Source of the DNA: Verrucomicrobiota bacterium | GTDB taxonomy: Bacteria > Verrucomicrobiota > Verrucomicrobiia > Limisphaerales > UBA9464 | Assembly: GCA_947454705.1 (NCBI GenBank) | Contig: CANGKZ010000040.1 | Coordinates: forward strand, 1 to 44,784 | Length of the DNA stretch: 44,784 nt | Reading direction: 5' to 3' | Shown here: positions 7,344-15,693 of the stretch, in pieces | Layout of the letters: each line of letters begins with the position of its first letter | Numbering within the stretch: the stretch's first letter is position 1 | Position numbers and translations under genes: made by a program | The notes under the pieces: generated by a model | What the model saw: the letters and a program-made list of their open reading frames with translations, nothing else | Databases searched by the model: none | What the model was told of the DNA's origin: nothing

Positions 7344-9146
7344 ATGTCCGAACCCGCAGCCAACAACGCCCCCGCCGAATCCGCCGAACCCAGTGACTTC
7401 ATCCGGGACATCGTGGCCTCGGATCTCGCGAGCGGACGCCATCCCCGCGTTCACACCCGTTTTCCGCCCGAACCCAACGGGTACCTCCACATCGGCCACG
7501 CCAAGTCGATCTGCCTCAATTTTGGTATCGCCCGACAGTTCGGCGGCACCTGCAACCTCCGCATGGATGACACCAATCCGGCCAAGGAGGATGTGGAATA
7601 CGTCGAATCGATCATTGCCGACGTGAACTGGCTGATCGGCGACTGGGCCGACGGCAACCTCGGACTCAAGCCGGTCGGCTCCAAGCCCGCTTCTCCGGCC
7701 GGGGCCCCCGCAGATTTCCACCTCGCCCCCGTGGTCGGTGCCGCCACCCAGGCCACCCGATGCGAGCCATTCTACGCCTCCGATTATTTTGACCAGATCC
7801 ACGAGTTCGCACTGCGATTGATCCGCAAGGGCGCCGCGTATGTGTGCGATCTTTCGCCGGAAGACACCGAACGCTTCCGCGGGTCGCCCGATCGCCCCGG
7901 CACCGACAGTCCGTTCCGCAACCGGTCCGTCGAAGAAAACCTCGATCTTTTCGCCCGCATGCGCGCCGGGGAATTCCCGGACGGCCAGCGCACCCTCCGG
8001 GCGAAGATCGACATGACCTCGCCGAACATCTGGTTGCGCGATCCCGTGCTGTACCGGATTCGGCACGTGGCCCATCACCACATCGGCGCCGCCTGGTGCA
8101 TTTATCCGCTGTACGACTTCGCGCACTGCCTGAGCGATTACATCGAGGGCATCACGCATTCGATCTGCACGCTGGAGTTCGAAGTGCATCGCCCGCTGTA
8201 CGATTGGATCCTCGGTCAGCTCGATCTCCCGCGCCCCCTGCCCCACCAGTACGAATTCGCCCGCCTCAACCTCGGCTACACCGTCATGAGCAAGCGCAAG
8301 CTGCTCCAGCTGGTGAACGAGGAGCTGGTGGAAGGCTGGGACGATCCCCGCATGCCGACGATTTCCGGTCTGCGTCGCCGCGGCGTGCCAGCAGCCGCGG
8401 TGCGTCATTTCGCCACCCGGATCGGCGTCACCAAGTTCAACGGACAAACCGACGTCGCAGTGCTGGAACATTCGATCCGTGAGGAATTGAACAAGACCGC
8501 CCAGCGTCGTCTTGCCGTCTTGCGGCCGATCAAGGTCGTGCTCACCAACATCCCGGCCGGCACTGAGATCGAACTCGATGCCGTGAACAACCCCGAGGAT
8601 CCCGCTTCGGGGACGCGCAAGATCGTCCTCACCCGCGAGGTGTACATCGAGCAGGACGACTTCATGGAGACGCCTCCGCCGAAGTACTTCCGTCTCCGTC
8701 CCGGTGGCGATGTCCGGCTCAAGTACGCGTGCATCATCCATTGCGACTCCGTGGTGCGCGATGCCTCGGGCGCGATCACCGAGCTGCACTGCACGGCCGA
8801 TCTCGAATCCCGCACCGGCGGAGCCAATGCGGCCCGCAAGGTGAAAGGCACCATTCACTGGGTCAGCGCATCCAACTGCGTGACTGCGGACGTGTGCCTG
8901 TACGACCGCTTGTTCACCGAGCAGGAACCGGAGAAGGACGGACGCGATTTCAAATCGGTGTTGAACTCCAAGTCTCGCGAACTCGTCACCGCCAAGCTGG
9001 AAGCCTCGCTGGGCACCCCGGCTCCGGGCGTCCGATACCAGTTCGAACGCCTCGGCTACTTCTGGCCTGATCCGAAGCACCCGGGCGTGTTCCTCCGCAC
9101 GATGACGCTGAAGGACACCTGGTCGAAGGAATCGGCGAAGGCCTGA
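7344..9146 (+). CDS. glnS: Glutaminyl-tRNA synthetase
   Basis: Class I aminoacyl-tRNA synthetase, 600 aa. It has the HIGH-type motif PPEPNGYLHIGH at residues 41-52, MDDTNP at about 75-80, the KMSKS-type VMSKR at 313-317 and the C-terminal anticodon-binding beta-barrels. The block CIYPLYDFAHCLSDYIEGITHS is diagnostic of GlnRS rather than GluRS. Compared with the E. coli enzyme it carries an extra Ala/Pro-rich segment of about 37 residues (about 105-142) between the WLxxxW strand and the FYASDYFDQ helix. It starts with ATG at 7344 and has no evident Shine-Dalgarno. It ends at the hairpin facing the sigma-factor gene. Confidence 0.96.
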   Translation: MSEPAANNAPAESAEPSDFIRDIVASDLASGRHPRVHTRFPPEPNGYLHIGHAKSICLNFGIARQFGGTCNLRMDDTNPAKEDVEYVESIIADVNWLIGDWADGNLGLKPVGSKPASPAGAPADFHLAPVVGAATQATRCEPFYASDYFDQIHEFALRLIRKGAAYVCDLSPEDTERFRGSPDRPGTDSPFRNRSVEENLDLFARMRAGEFPDGQRTLRAKIDMTSPNIWLRDPVLYRIRHVAHHHIGAAWCIYPLYDFAHCLSDYIEGITHSICTLEFEVHRPLYDWILGQLDLPRPLPHQYEFARLNLGYTVMSKRKLLQLVNEELVEGWDDPRMPTISGLRRRGVPAAAVRHFATRIGVTKFNGQTDVAVLEHSIREELNKTAQRRLAVLRPIKVVLTNIPAGTEIELDAVNNPEDPASGTRKIVLTREVYIEQDDFMETPPPKYFRLRPGGDVRLKYACIIHCDSVVRDASGAITELHCTADLESRTGGANAARKVKGTIHWVSASNCVTADVCLYDRLFTEQEPEKDGRDFKSVLNSKSRELVTAKLEASLGTPAPGVRYQFERLGYFWPDPKHPGVFLRTMTLKDTWSKESAKA

Positions 9147-9203
9147 TCGGGCCTTGGATCTCATCGCACGGAAACATTCGTCGGCACCTGCCGGCGAAAC
9201 CAA

Positions 9204-9241
9204 AAAGGCGCAGAGCCGGGAAGTCCCAACTCTGCGCCTTT
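9204..9241. terminator. Bidirectional hairpin between glnS and sigma gene
   Basis: A perfect 12-bp stem (aaaggcgcagag with ctctgcgccttt) has a 14-nt loop. It lies between convergent glnS and sigma-70 genes, with A- and T-rich edges on both sides, as expected for a shared terminator. The right arm continues into tgcgtcttggcggtgaacc, which resembles the GACGCAGAG-type run inside the family A elements. Confidence 0.7.
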
Positions 9242-9296
9242 GCGTCTTGGCGGTGAACCATCCGCCCAAGTCGCGAAAACCCTCCACCCAGTTAAA

Positions 9297-10520
9297 TCAA
9301 GCAGCCTCGCGGAACGGCTCCAGATCGGGATCAATCTCCGCCTCGCGCCGCTCCACCAGCTTGCGGAGCTTTCGCAGGGCGCCGGCTTCGATCTGACGGA
9401 TGCGTTCCCGCGTCACGCCAAACCGCTGACCGATCTGCTCCAGCGTCCGCTCGTTGCGACCGTTCAAACCGAATCGCTCGCGGATCACGGAGATCTCGCG
9501 GGTGTCGAGTCGCTCCAGCAGCTCGAGCACCATGTCGTGGCGCGTGGTCAGGTCGAGACTCTCAAACGCGGTGCTAATGTTTTCATCCCGCACCAGATCC
9601 GAGAACCGCGTGTCTTCGTCGTCCCCCACCGGGGCATCGAGCGACGCCGGCCGGCAGCTGGCGGTGAGCAGTTCGGTCACCCGCGCCGCGCTCATGCCGA
9701 GCACATCGGCCACCTCGGCATCGGACGGCTCGCGTCCGAGTTCCTCGTGAAGCTTCATCGCGGTGCGACGAATCTTGGCCACGCGATCCACCAGATGAAC
9801 GGGAAGCCGGATGGTCTTTCCCTGATTGGCCACGGCACGCTTGATCGATTGCTTGATCCACCACGCGGCATAGGTCGAGAGCTTGGCTCCCTTGGTGGGA
9901 TCGAACCGTTCCACGGCGCGCATGAGGCCCATGTTGCCCTCGTTCACCATGTCGAGAAGCGGAAGCCCCATCCCCTCGTAGTCTCGGGCAATCTTCACCA
10001 CGAGGCGTAGGTTGGCGGTGATCATGTGTTCCCGCGCGGCGGCGTCGCCCCGTTGGATGCGGGCGGCGAGATCGATCTCGTCCTGGATCGACAGGAGGGG
10101 AGTTTCGCTGATTTCGCGGAGGTACAGCCGGAGGCTCAGGTCGCCATCAGGACCGCCGTATCCGCGTTCGGAAGTTCCCGCCGGTGGGCGGACTGCGTTG
10201 GCCAGGGGAGGCACCGGGAGTGTCGCCGGTGCTGCGAGACTGACCGGCGCGAGCACCGCAGAGGCGGCTGTGGGGGCCACGGCCGGGGATCCGGCGAGGG
10301 CGACCGCCCGTCTCGTTCGCGCTTGCGAACGTGCACGTGACCGCCCGGCGGCGGTTCGAGTTCCCCACCCCATGCCCCGACGACCCGGGGGGGAATGTTT
10401 GGGTTGCGGTCCCGTGACCTCAACCGATGCGGGACGGCCGGACACCCGGACCTTCCGTGCGGTCGGACGAACCGACCGCTTTGACCCGTTTGAGCCCAAA
10501 TCCTTTACAGTTGTCATCAT
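9297..10520 (-). CDS. RNA polymerase sigma-70 family factor (RpoD/RpoS-like)
   Basis: A primary-type sigma factor of about 407 aa. Sigma region 1.2 begins LRLYLREISETPLLS. Region 2 has the core-binding and -10 recognition block NLRLVVKIARDYEGMGLP through TYAAWWIKQSIKRA. Region 3 follows, then region 4 ending with the helix-turn-helix FGVTRERIRQIEAGALRKL. There is no region 1.1; instead about 120 residues of Arg/Ala/Pro-rich, probably disordered sequence precede region 1.2. The start is set at the ATG-ATG pair (10520/10517) because gaaagg lies 4-7 bp upstream; the frame stays open further upstream but without conserved content. Whether this is the housekeeping factor or a second group-2 sigma cannot be decided from one locus. 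Confidence 0.92.
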   Translation of the reverse strand: MMTTVKDLGSNGSKRSVRPTARKVRVSGRPASVEVTGPQPKHSPPGRRGMGWGTRTAAGRSRARSQARTRRAVALAGSPAVAPTAASAVLAPVSLAAPATLPVPPLANAVRPPAGTSERGYGGPDGDLSLRLYLREISETPLLSIQDEIDLAARIQRGDAAAREHMITANLRLVVKIARDYEGMGLPLLDMVNEGNMGLMRAVERFDPTKGAKLSTYAAWWIKQSIKRAVANQGKTIRLPVHLVDRVAKIRRTAMKLHEELGREPSDAEVADVLGMSAARVTELLTASCRPASLDAPVGDDEDTRFSDLVRDENISTAFESLDLTTRHDMVLELLERLDTREISVIRERFGLNGRNERTLEQIGQRFGVTRERIRQIEAGALRKLRKLVERREAEIDPDLEPFREAA

Positions 10521-10700
10521 ATCGCCTTTCGCACGATGGACAATCCCTGGAAGAGCAAGTGCGCGGCCAAGTTGAGGAATCGTTTCGTGATGTGGGGTCA
10601 GACAAACGAGGATCAAAAGAGCTCAAAGAAATTCGTGAAAAAGTAATCGAACGAATTCCACCCCCTAAACTTCCCGGCCGTGAGGGCCACGGGAGAGCGA

Positions 10701-11753
10701 TCAGCCCGCCACGACAAACACGTCCTGCGGACGCACCGAAACCGTCACTTCCGCGCCCGGGGAAAGGACCGATTGCGGATTGGAGACCAGGGCTTTGACG
10801 CGGAAACCGTCGGACAATTGCAGCCCGTACTCCTCGGAATCGCCCTGATAAAAACTGCGAAACACCGTGCCCTTCCACGAAGGATTGGGGGTAGGCCCCC
10901 ACTGGACGGACTCCGGACGGAAGCCGGCCCGAACCCGCGAACCCGGAATCAATTCAGGACGCGGAGACGCGGAGAGCGGGCCCATGGGGGTTTCCACGAC
11001 GAGCCCCTGCGCGTCGGATCGGGACACCGTTCCCTCGATCCAATTCACCTCGCCCAGGAACTCCGCCACGAAGCGGCTGCCCGGCCGGGTGTAGAGATTC
11101 CGCGGGGCGTCCAGTTGCGCGAGCACCCCGGCTTCAAACACCGCCACCCGATCCGCCAGGGAGAGCGCCTCGTGCTGGTCGTGGGTGACGTAAACAGTTG
11201 TAATCCTGGTGGCTTCCTGGATCCGGCGGATCTCGTCGCGGAGCTCCAGACGCAGCCGCGCATCCAGGTTGGAAAGCGGCTCATCGAGCAGCAGGACATC
11301 CGGACGAATCACCAGCGCCCGGGCCAGGGCTACACGCTGTTGCTGTCCGCCGGAGAGCTCCCCAGGGAGGCGTTTCCCCAGATCCTCCATGCGAACCATC
11401 TCAAGGGCGTCGGCCACCCGGCGCTGACGCTCCGGGGTGGAAACCTTCCGGACCTCGAGTCCGTAGGCGACGTTTTCAGCGACGGTGAGATGCGGCCAGA
11501 GCGCGTAGTTCTGAAACACCATTCCGACGTTACGGCGGTGCGCCGGCACCCCGTTCATGGAAGTGCCCCCCATTGAGACCTCGCCGCGGTCCGGGTTTTG
11601 GAATCCGGCGATGATCCGCAGCAGGGTCGTTTTTCCGCAGCCGCTTGGGCCGAGCAGAAAGAAGAACTCCCCCGAGGCGATGGTCAGGGAAACATCGCGC
11701 AACACCGGGGTGGCGCCGAACTGCTGAAACACGTTTCGGAGCTCGATGGTCAT
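10701..11753 (-). CDS. ABC transporter ATP-binding protein (Fe/polyamine type)
   Basis: A 350-aa nucleotide-binding subunit. Walker A GPSGCGKT is at 35-42, the Q-loop at FQNYALWP, signature LSGGQQQR at 133-140, Walker B LLLDEP at 154-159 and the switch His at 191. A C-terminal TOBE-like domain runs from about 240 to 350. This layout is typical of the FbpC/PotA/UgpC importers. The ATG at 11753 overlaps the stop codon of the upstream solute-binding gene (ATGA), implying translational coupling. There is no permease gene in the operon, so the membrane partner must be encoded elsewhere or be unconventional. Confidence 0.93.
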   Translation of the reverse strand: MTIELRNVFQQFGATPVLRDVSLTIASGEFFFLLGPSGCGKTTLLRIIAGFQNPDRGEVSMGGTSMNGVPAHRRNVGMVFQNYALWPHLTVAENVAYGLEVRKVSTPERQRRVADALEMVRMEDLGKRLPGELSGGQQQRVALARALVIRPDVLLLDEPLSNLDARLRLELRDEIRRIQEATRITTVYVTHDQHEALSLADRVAVFEAGVLAQLDAPRNLYTRPGSRFVAEFLGEVNWIEGTVSRSDAQGLVVETPMGPLSASPRPELIPGSRVRAGFRPESVQWGPTPNPSWKGTVFRSFYQGDSEEYGLQLSDGFRVKALVSNPQSVLSPGAEVTVSVRPQDVFVVAG

Positions 11754-13102
11754 GGGGTGGGGATGCTTGGAGACGTTGGAACCGCCGTCGCCGGAACGGC
11801 CGCCAGGCGTCGATACTTGGTCCGGGCCCATTCCTGCCAGTCCATTTTCATTCGCTGGCGCGCGCGGGGATCGGCCCCGGTTTTCTTGGCAAATTCCAGA
11901 GCCTCCGATTCCCGCAGGGGGACGGAGCCAAATTCCGCGAGCTCTTCGGGACGGGCACCGCGGGCCAGGATTGCCTTCCACGAGGAGCGCAGTTCCGGAT
12001 GCAAATCCACGAGTAGGCTTCCGAACAGGGTGCGCACCGCATCGCGCCGGTTGCGGGCGAGTTTGGCGTCGTAGCGGAAGGAGGGATTCAGTTTGAACGG
12101 ATTCACCTGAATCCGGCTGCGTCCTTGATAACGATCGTAAACCTCCGGCCGGACCGGAAGCCGCTCAATCGCATGATGCTTCGGTCCGCCATCCGAGCCG
12201 GCCGGGAGATACCACAGGGCCTGACCTTCCGGGCTGAGCACATAGGTGACGAACCGCGAGGCCAGCTCCCGATGCGGCGCGCCCTTCAACACGGCGATGC
12301 CATCGGCAGAAAGGGCGGTGAAATCCGAAGGCAGCACGAACTCCAATCCATCCGACCCCGCCGCATCGCGCTGGATGAACCCGTAGTAATCGATGCAAAA
12401 CGCGTACGCCACCTGGCCAAGCGCGCAATCCTTGGCGGTCTGGGAGCTGGTCCGATTGAACTGGCGGGTGTTCCCGGCGATTGCGGTGAGCATCCGCCAA
12501 CCGCGCTCCCAGCCATAGGCCTGGAGCACGGCTTCGTACATGTTGTTCATCGTTCCGCTGTACCGCGGATCGCCCGCCCCCACCCAGCCCTGCAACTCGG
12601 GTCGGGCCAGGTCCTCCCATCGGTCCACCCGGGGCAGATGCGCCATCGCCTCCACGCGCCGGTTCTGGAGGATTCCAAACGTGGCCAGACACGCCCCGAA
12701 CCAGGCGCGCTCCGGGTCGTAAAGATCCGCCCCGGCCATGCGCTGGGGGATCCCATCGGTCGACTGAAGCGGGATGCCGGAGCCGTCGAGCCAGCGACGG
12801 GAGGAAAAGGCGAGAAACGGCTCGGGGCCGCCGCCGAAGAAAAGGTCAACGCCGATGCCCTCGGGATGGGCCTTGAACTCGTTCTCCACGAACCGCTGGG
12901 CCTCTCCGGATCCGCCGGGATCGCGCCAGTCGATTTGCACCGGTTCGCCGAACCGTTGCTGATGCCAGCGGGAAAACCCTTCCTCGAATTCGATCCGAAC
13001 CTCTTCGGGATGGGGGGTGATGACCCGGAGCGGGCCCGCCGCGAGGGATCGAGTCACCACGGCAATCGCCAGTCCCAACCCGAAGAGCAGCCGGAGGTTC
13101 AC
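11750..13102 (-). CDS. Extracellular solute-binding protein (iron-type)
   Basis: About 450 aa. An N-terminal signal sequence (LLFGLGLAIAVVTRSLA) precedes a type-II periplasmic-binding fold of the Fe3+/spermidine class, recognisable from VDLFFGGGPEPF, the GDPRYSGTMNNMYEAVL segment and the closing LSPEGQALWYLPAG. The length exceeds the usual 330-380 aa because of an Arg-rich C-terminal region of about 100 residues. The GTG at 13102 is chosen because it begins the signal peptide and overlaps the upstream stop codon (GTGA). It is coupled at its 3' end to the ATPase. The ligand could be ferric iron, but no Tyr ligand set can be verified by eye. Confidence 0.85.
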   Translation of the reverse strand: MNLRLLFGLGLAIAVVTRSLAAGPLRVITPHPEEVRIEFEEGFSRWHQQRFGEPVQIDWRDPGGSGEAQRFVENEFKAHPEGIGVDLFFGGGPEPFLAFSSRRWLDGSGIPLQSTDGIPQRMAGADLYDPERAWFGACLATFGILQNRRVEAMAHLPRVDRWEDLARPELQGWVGAGDPRYSGTMNNMYEAVLQAYGWERGWRMLTAIAGNTRQFNRTSSQTAKDCALGQVAYAFCIDYYGFIQRDAAGSDGLEFVLPSDFTALSADGIAVLKGAPHRELASRFVTYVLSPEGQALWYLPAGSDGGPKHHAIERLPVRPEVYDRYQGRSRIQVNPFKLNPSFRYDAKLARNRRDAVRTLFGSLLVDLHPELRSSWKAILARGARPEELAEFGSVPLRESEALEFAKKTGADPRARQRMKMDWQEWARTKYRRLAAVPATAVPTSPSIPTP

Positions 13103-14430
13103 AAGCGCAGGAACAACTGTCGTCGGTAGAGGAATCGTGCGAAGGCGATCATCACCAACAAGGCGGCGACGGCCACGAGGACCTCCCCGGTTCGACCAAG
13201 GTGCCCGCTGATCGGTCCGCCGACCAACCGTTCGGCCACTTTTCGGTAATTCAGAAGCGAGGCTCCCAGGTAGATGGCGAGCGCGTTCGATCCCACCCAA
13301 ATCAGCGGCCGACACCAGAATTCAAACGCCCATACGTCCACGATCTGATGAAAAATCGCCAAAAGGATGAGGCTGTATCCGCCCGCCACGCAGACAAAGG
13401 AGGAGGTCCAGATCTTCTTCACCACGGGGAACGACAATCCCCAGACAAATCCCCCGGCCACCAAGGTGATTCCCGCGACGATCAGGATGATGGTTTTAAC
13501 CGTCGGAGCCATGTCCTCCTTGAGCAGAAGGGATCCGGCAAGCATGCCCAGGAGGCAGGTCGCGATCGCAGGCAGGGTGCTGAGAATCCCCTCCGGATCG
13601 TAATACCCGTCATACTTCTTTCCCGGCAGGTACTGAAAATCGAAGTGATTGGCGACGTTGTACCCAGGCCCGAATTTCCCGGTGACGCGATTGGTCGCGG
13701 CCCGGAACAGGGTCATGGTGTTCGTCTCCCCCGTGTCCTGGGAAAGCTGTGCCAGCGACTCGCGGGTCAGCGCGATATCCCGCATGGGGTAGTTGGCCAT
13801 GATTCCCCAATAGCCGACCAGCAACCCGGCAAAGGCCCCAAGCAGCAGGGGCACGGGAAGAATCAGGTAGAGAAATCCGGAAGCACAGTACGACAGCGCG
13901 ATCCGATTCAGCACCCCCAGCAGGCGCGTGTTGTCGAGGACGTGGGCCAGCAGCTGGCGGGCGGTGGCATCGCCACCCTCCGGGGGGACGAACGCCGATC
14001 CGGCAAAGCCTCCGGAATAAAAAAGACCGATGGCAAACAGGATGGCGCTCCGTCGCAGAATGCGAATGGCGGCGGCACGTCGCCCTTCGCGATCAATGTT
14101 TTTTCGAAGGGAGAACACCGCCGAGACCCCGGTGATGAACACGAACAGCGGAAAAATCATGTCATAGAAGGCGAATCCCTCCCATTCCACGTGGCGAAGC
14201 TGCGCTTTGATTCCGGAAAGAACGGCCGATCCGGTCCACCGCTCCAAGGCGCTGACCAGGTAGGCGGCGCCGACGATCCAGAACATGTCGAACCCGCGAA
14301 GGGCATCCACCGACACGAAGCGGTCGGGGATCATCGGAAGATTCCTCGACCCGCGGGAGCCGCGGGCACCGCGACCGGTCCGGGTGGATCCGCCGCGCCG
14401 GTATCCGGCCGATTCAAAGCGATAGGGCAT
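13099..14430 (-). CDS. HGSNAT-like (DUF5009/COG4299) membrane acyltransferase
   Basis: A 443-aa polytopic membrane protein of the heparan-alpha-glucosaminide N-acetyltransferase family, which transfers acetyl groups across the membrane to amino sugars. The opening VDALRGFDMFWIVG, the RHVEWEG segment (His80) and the YDMIFPLFVFITGVS helix match the family. His80 sits where the human enzyme carries the acetyl-accepting active-site His (human ..HAPWNG..). About ten or eleven hydrophobic segments are visible. An internal ATG at 14334 (MIPDRFVS) would remove an Arg-rich leader; the upstream start at 14430 is kept because it is 9 bp from the previous stop. It overlaps the solute-binding gene by 4 bp. 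Confidence 0.9.
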   Translation of the reverse strand: MPYRFESAGYRRGGSTRTGRGARGSRGSRNLPMIPDRFVSVDALRGFDMFWIVGAAYLVSALERWTGSAVLSGIKAQLRHVEWEGFAFYDMIFPLFVFITGVSAVFSLRKNIDREGRRAAAIRILRRSAILFAIGLFYSGGFAGSAFVPPEGGDATARQLLAHVLDNTRLLGVLNRIALSYCASGFLYLILPVPLLLGAFAGLLVGYWGIMANYPMRDIALTRESLAQLSQDTGETNTMTLFRAATNRVTGKFGPGYNVANHFDFQYLPGKKYDGYYDPEGILSTLPAIATCLLGMLAGSLLLKEDMAPTVKTIILIVAGITLVAGGFVWGLSFPVVKKIWTSSFVCVAGGYSLILLAIFHQIVDVWAFEFWCRPLIWVGSNALAIYLGASLLNYRKVAERLVGGPISGHLGRTGEVLVAVAALLVMIAFARFLYRRQLFLRL

Positions 14431-14439
14431 GACGCAGGT

Positions 14440-15606
14440 TCAGGGACGAAGGTAGAGACGGCGCCGAAACAGCAGCGAGGCGATCAGGACGCAAATCACG
14501 GGCACCAGAAGCGCCACGGCAATGGAACCAGCCCCGGCGAAGAGCACGCGATCCACCAGGGCCTGGATGTTTCCGCCGAGGAATCGGGACGCCAACTGCT
14601 GGAAGTCCATCAACTGGGCGAGCACATAGACCGCGAGCGAGTTCAACCCCAGCCAGCCGAGCGGTCCGCGCTTGACCGGTAATCCCCGGAACTCGTCAAC
14701 GGCATGAATCCCCGCGAGAAGAAGCGCCGAGATTCCGGAAGCAATCAGCACGAACGAGGAGGTCCAAAGTTTCGGAATCACCGGAAAGAGCAGCCCCCAG
14801 GCACCGCCGGCCGCAATCAACACCAGGCCCGAGAGGGCGATCCATTTCGGTGCCCGGCCCGGGGACGTTTTGTTCACCGGGTTTGAAAGAATTCTCCCGA
14901 CGCCAAGTCCCACCAGGCAAGCGGCGCAGGACGGAATGAGGGTCAGGAATCCGGCCGACTCGCGATTCGCCGAGAATCCGATTCGAGCCAGCATCCGGAC
15001 GTCGAACCATTGAACCAGATTGTTTGCAGGATCGAATCGTGGACCGGCGGTTCCTGCGACCGGAGCAAACGCGAGCAATCCCCAGTACCCGAGCAGGAGC
15101 AGCGCCCCAACTGCGACCAACGTTCTGGGTCGAAGGTAGATGTAGGCGAAACCGCAAAGCCCCTGGCACAAAGCCACGCGCTGAAGGCCTCCGAGCAGTG
15201 GAATGCCGGACTGCGCCACGGCGAAGCCACCCGCGCAGAAGAATCCGACCACATACAGCCAAAAGCTTCTCCGGATGACGCGAAGCACTGCGGCGTCCTT
15301 CCCATACCGGGCAGTAAATCCGCGAAGCGATAGCGCAAGGGCCACGCCCGACAGGAACAGGAACAACGGGGTGAACAAATCTCCAAACCGGAAACCGACC
15401 CAAGGGGTGGAGTCGAGTTGATACGAGAGAGCACGGCCGAGCGCGCCTGTCGGGTGCCCCTCCATCGCTCCATCAAGAACCCCAGCCGTCAGCAGCGCCA
15501 CCACGGCGAATCCCCGGAGAACATCCAAGGATTGAATGCGCGGAGTTGCCGGGAACGGTGCGTCCGCAGGAAGGGTATCCGGACCATCAAGTTGCGGGTC
15601 GTTCAT
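14440..15606 (-). CDS. HGSNAT-like paralogue, probable inactive variant
   Basis: A second COG4299-type membrane protein, about 388 aa from the ATG at 15606; an ATG at 15627 is also possible. It has the family opening LDVLRGFAVVALLT and the GDLFTPLFLFLSGVALALS helix. At the position of the catalytic His it reads STPWVG, so the His of its neighbour is replaced by Ser. It is the first gene of the four-gene operon. It is either a pseudoenzyme partner of the next protein or has a different chemistry. The two proteins are clearly paralogous in layout but far diverged. Confidence 0.87.
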   Translation of the reverse strand: MNDPQLDGPDTLPADAPFPATPRIQSLDVLRGFAVVALLTAGVLDGAMEGHPTGALGRALSYQLDSTPWVGFRFGDLFTPLFLFLSGVALALSLRGFTARYGKDAAVLRVIRRSFWLYVVGFFCAGGFAVAQSGIPLLGGLQRVALCQGLCGFAYIYLRPRTLVAVGALLLLGYWGLLAFAPVAGTAGPRFDPANNLVQWFDVRMLARIGFSANRESAGFLTLIPSCAACLVGLGVGRILSNPVNKTSPGRAPKWIALSGLVLIAAGGAWGLLFPVIPKLWTSSFVLIASGISALLLAGIHAVDEFRGLPVKRGPLGWLGLNSLAVYVLAQLMDFQQLASRFLGGNIQALVDRVLFAGAGSIAVALLVPVICVLIASLLFRRRLYLRP

Positions 15607-15693
15607 CGAGCCGCAAAAAGAGACCATGTGCGCCCCCGTGCCAGCAACCGCAAAAGCAGACCGTTTGCGGCTTGCTGCCCGCCGATCGAAAGG

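Noticed and set aside
7314-9287. A 657-codon minus-strand frame opposite glnS
   Set aside because: glnS has intact synthetase motifs; the antisense frame has no recognisable content.
13099-15606. Idea that the two membrane proteins are the missing ABC permease
   Set aside because: Both carry the HGSNAT family motifs (LRGF, FPLFVF/TPLFLF) and neither shows the EAA loop of binding-protein-dependent permeases; kept only as a question about the missing permease.
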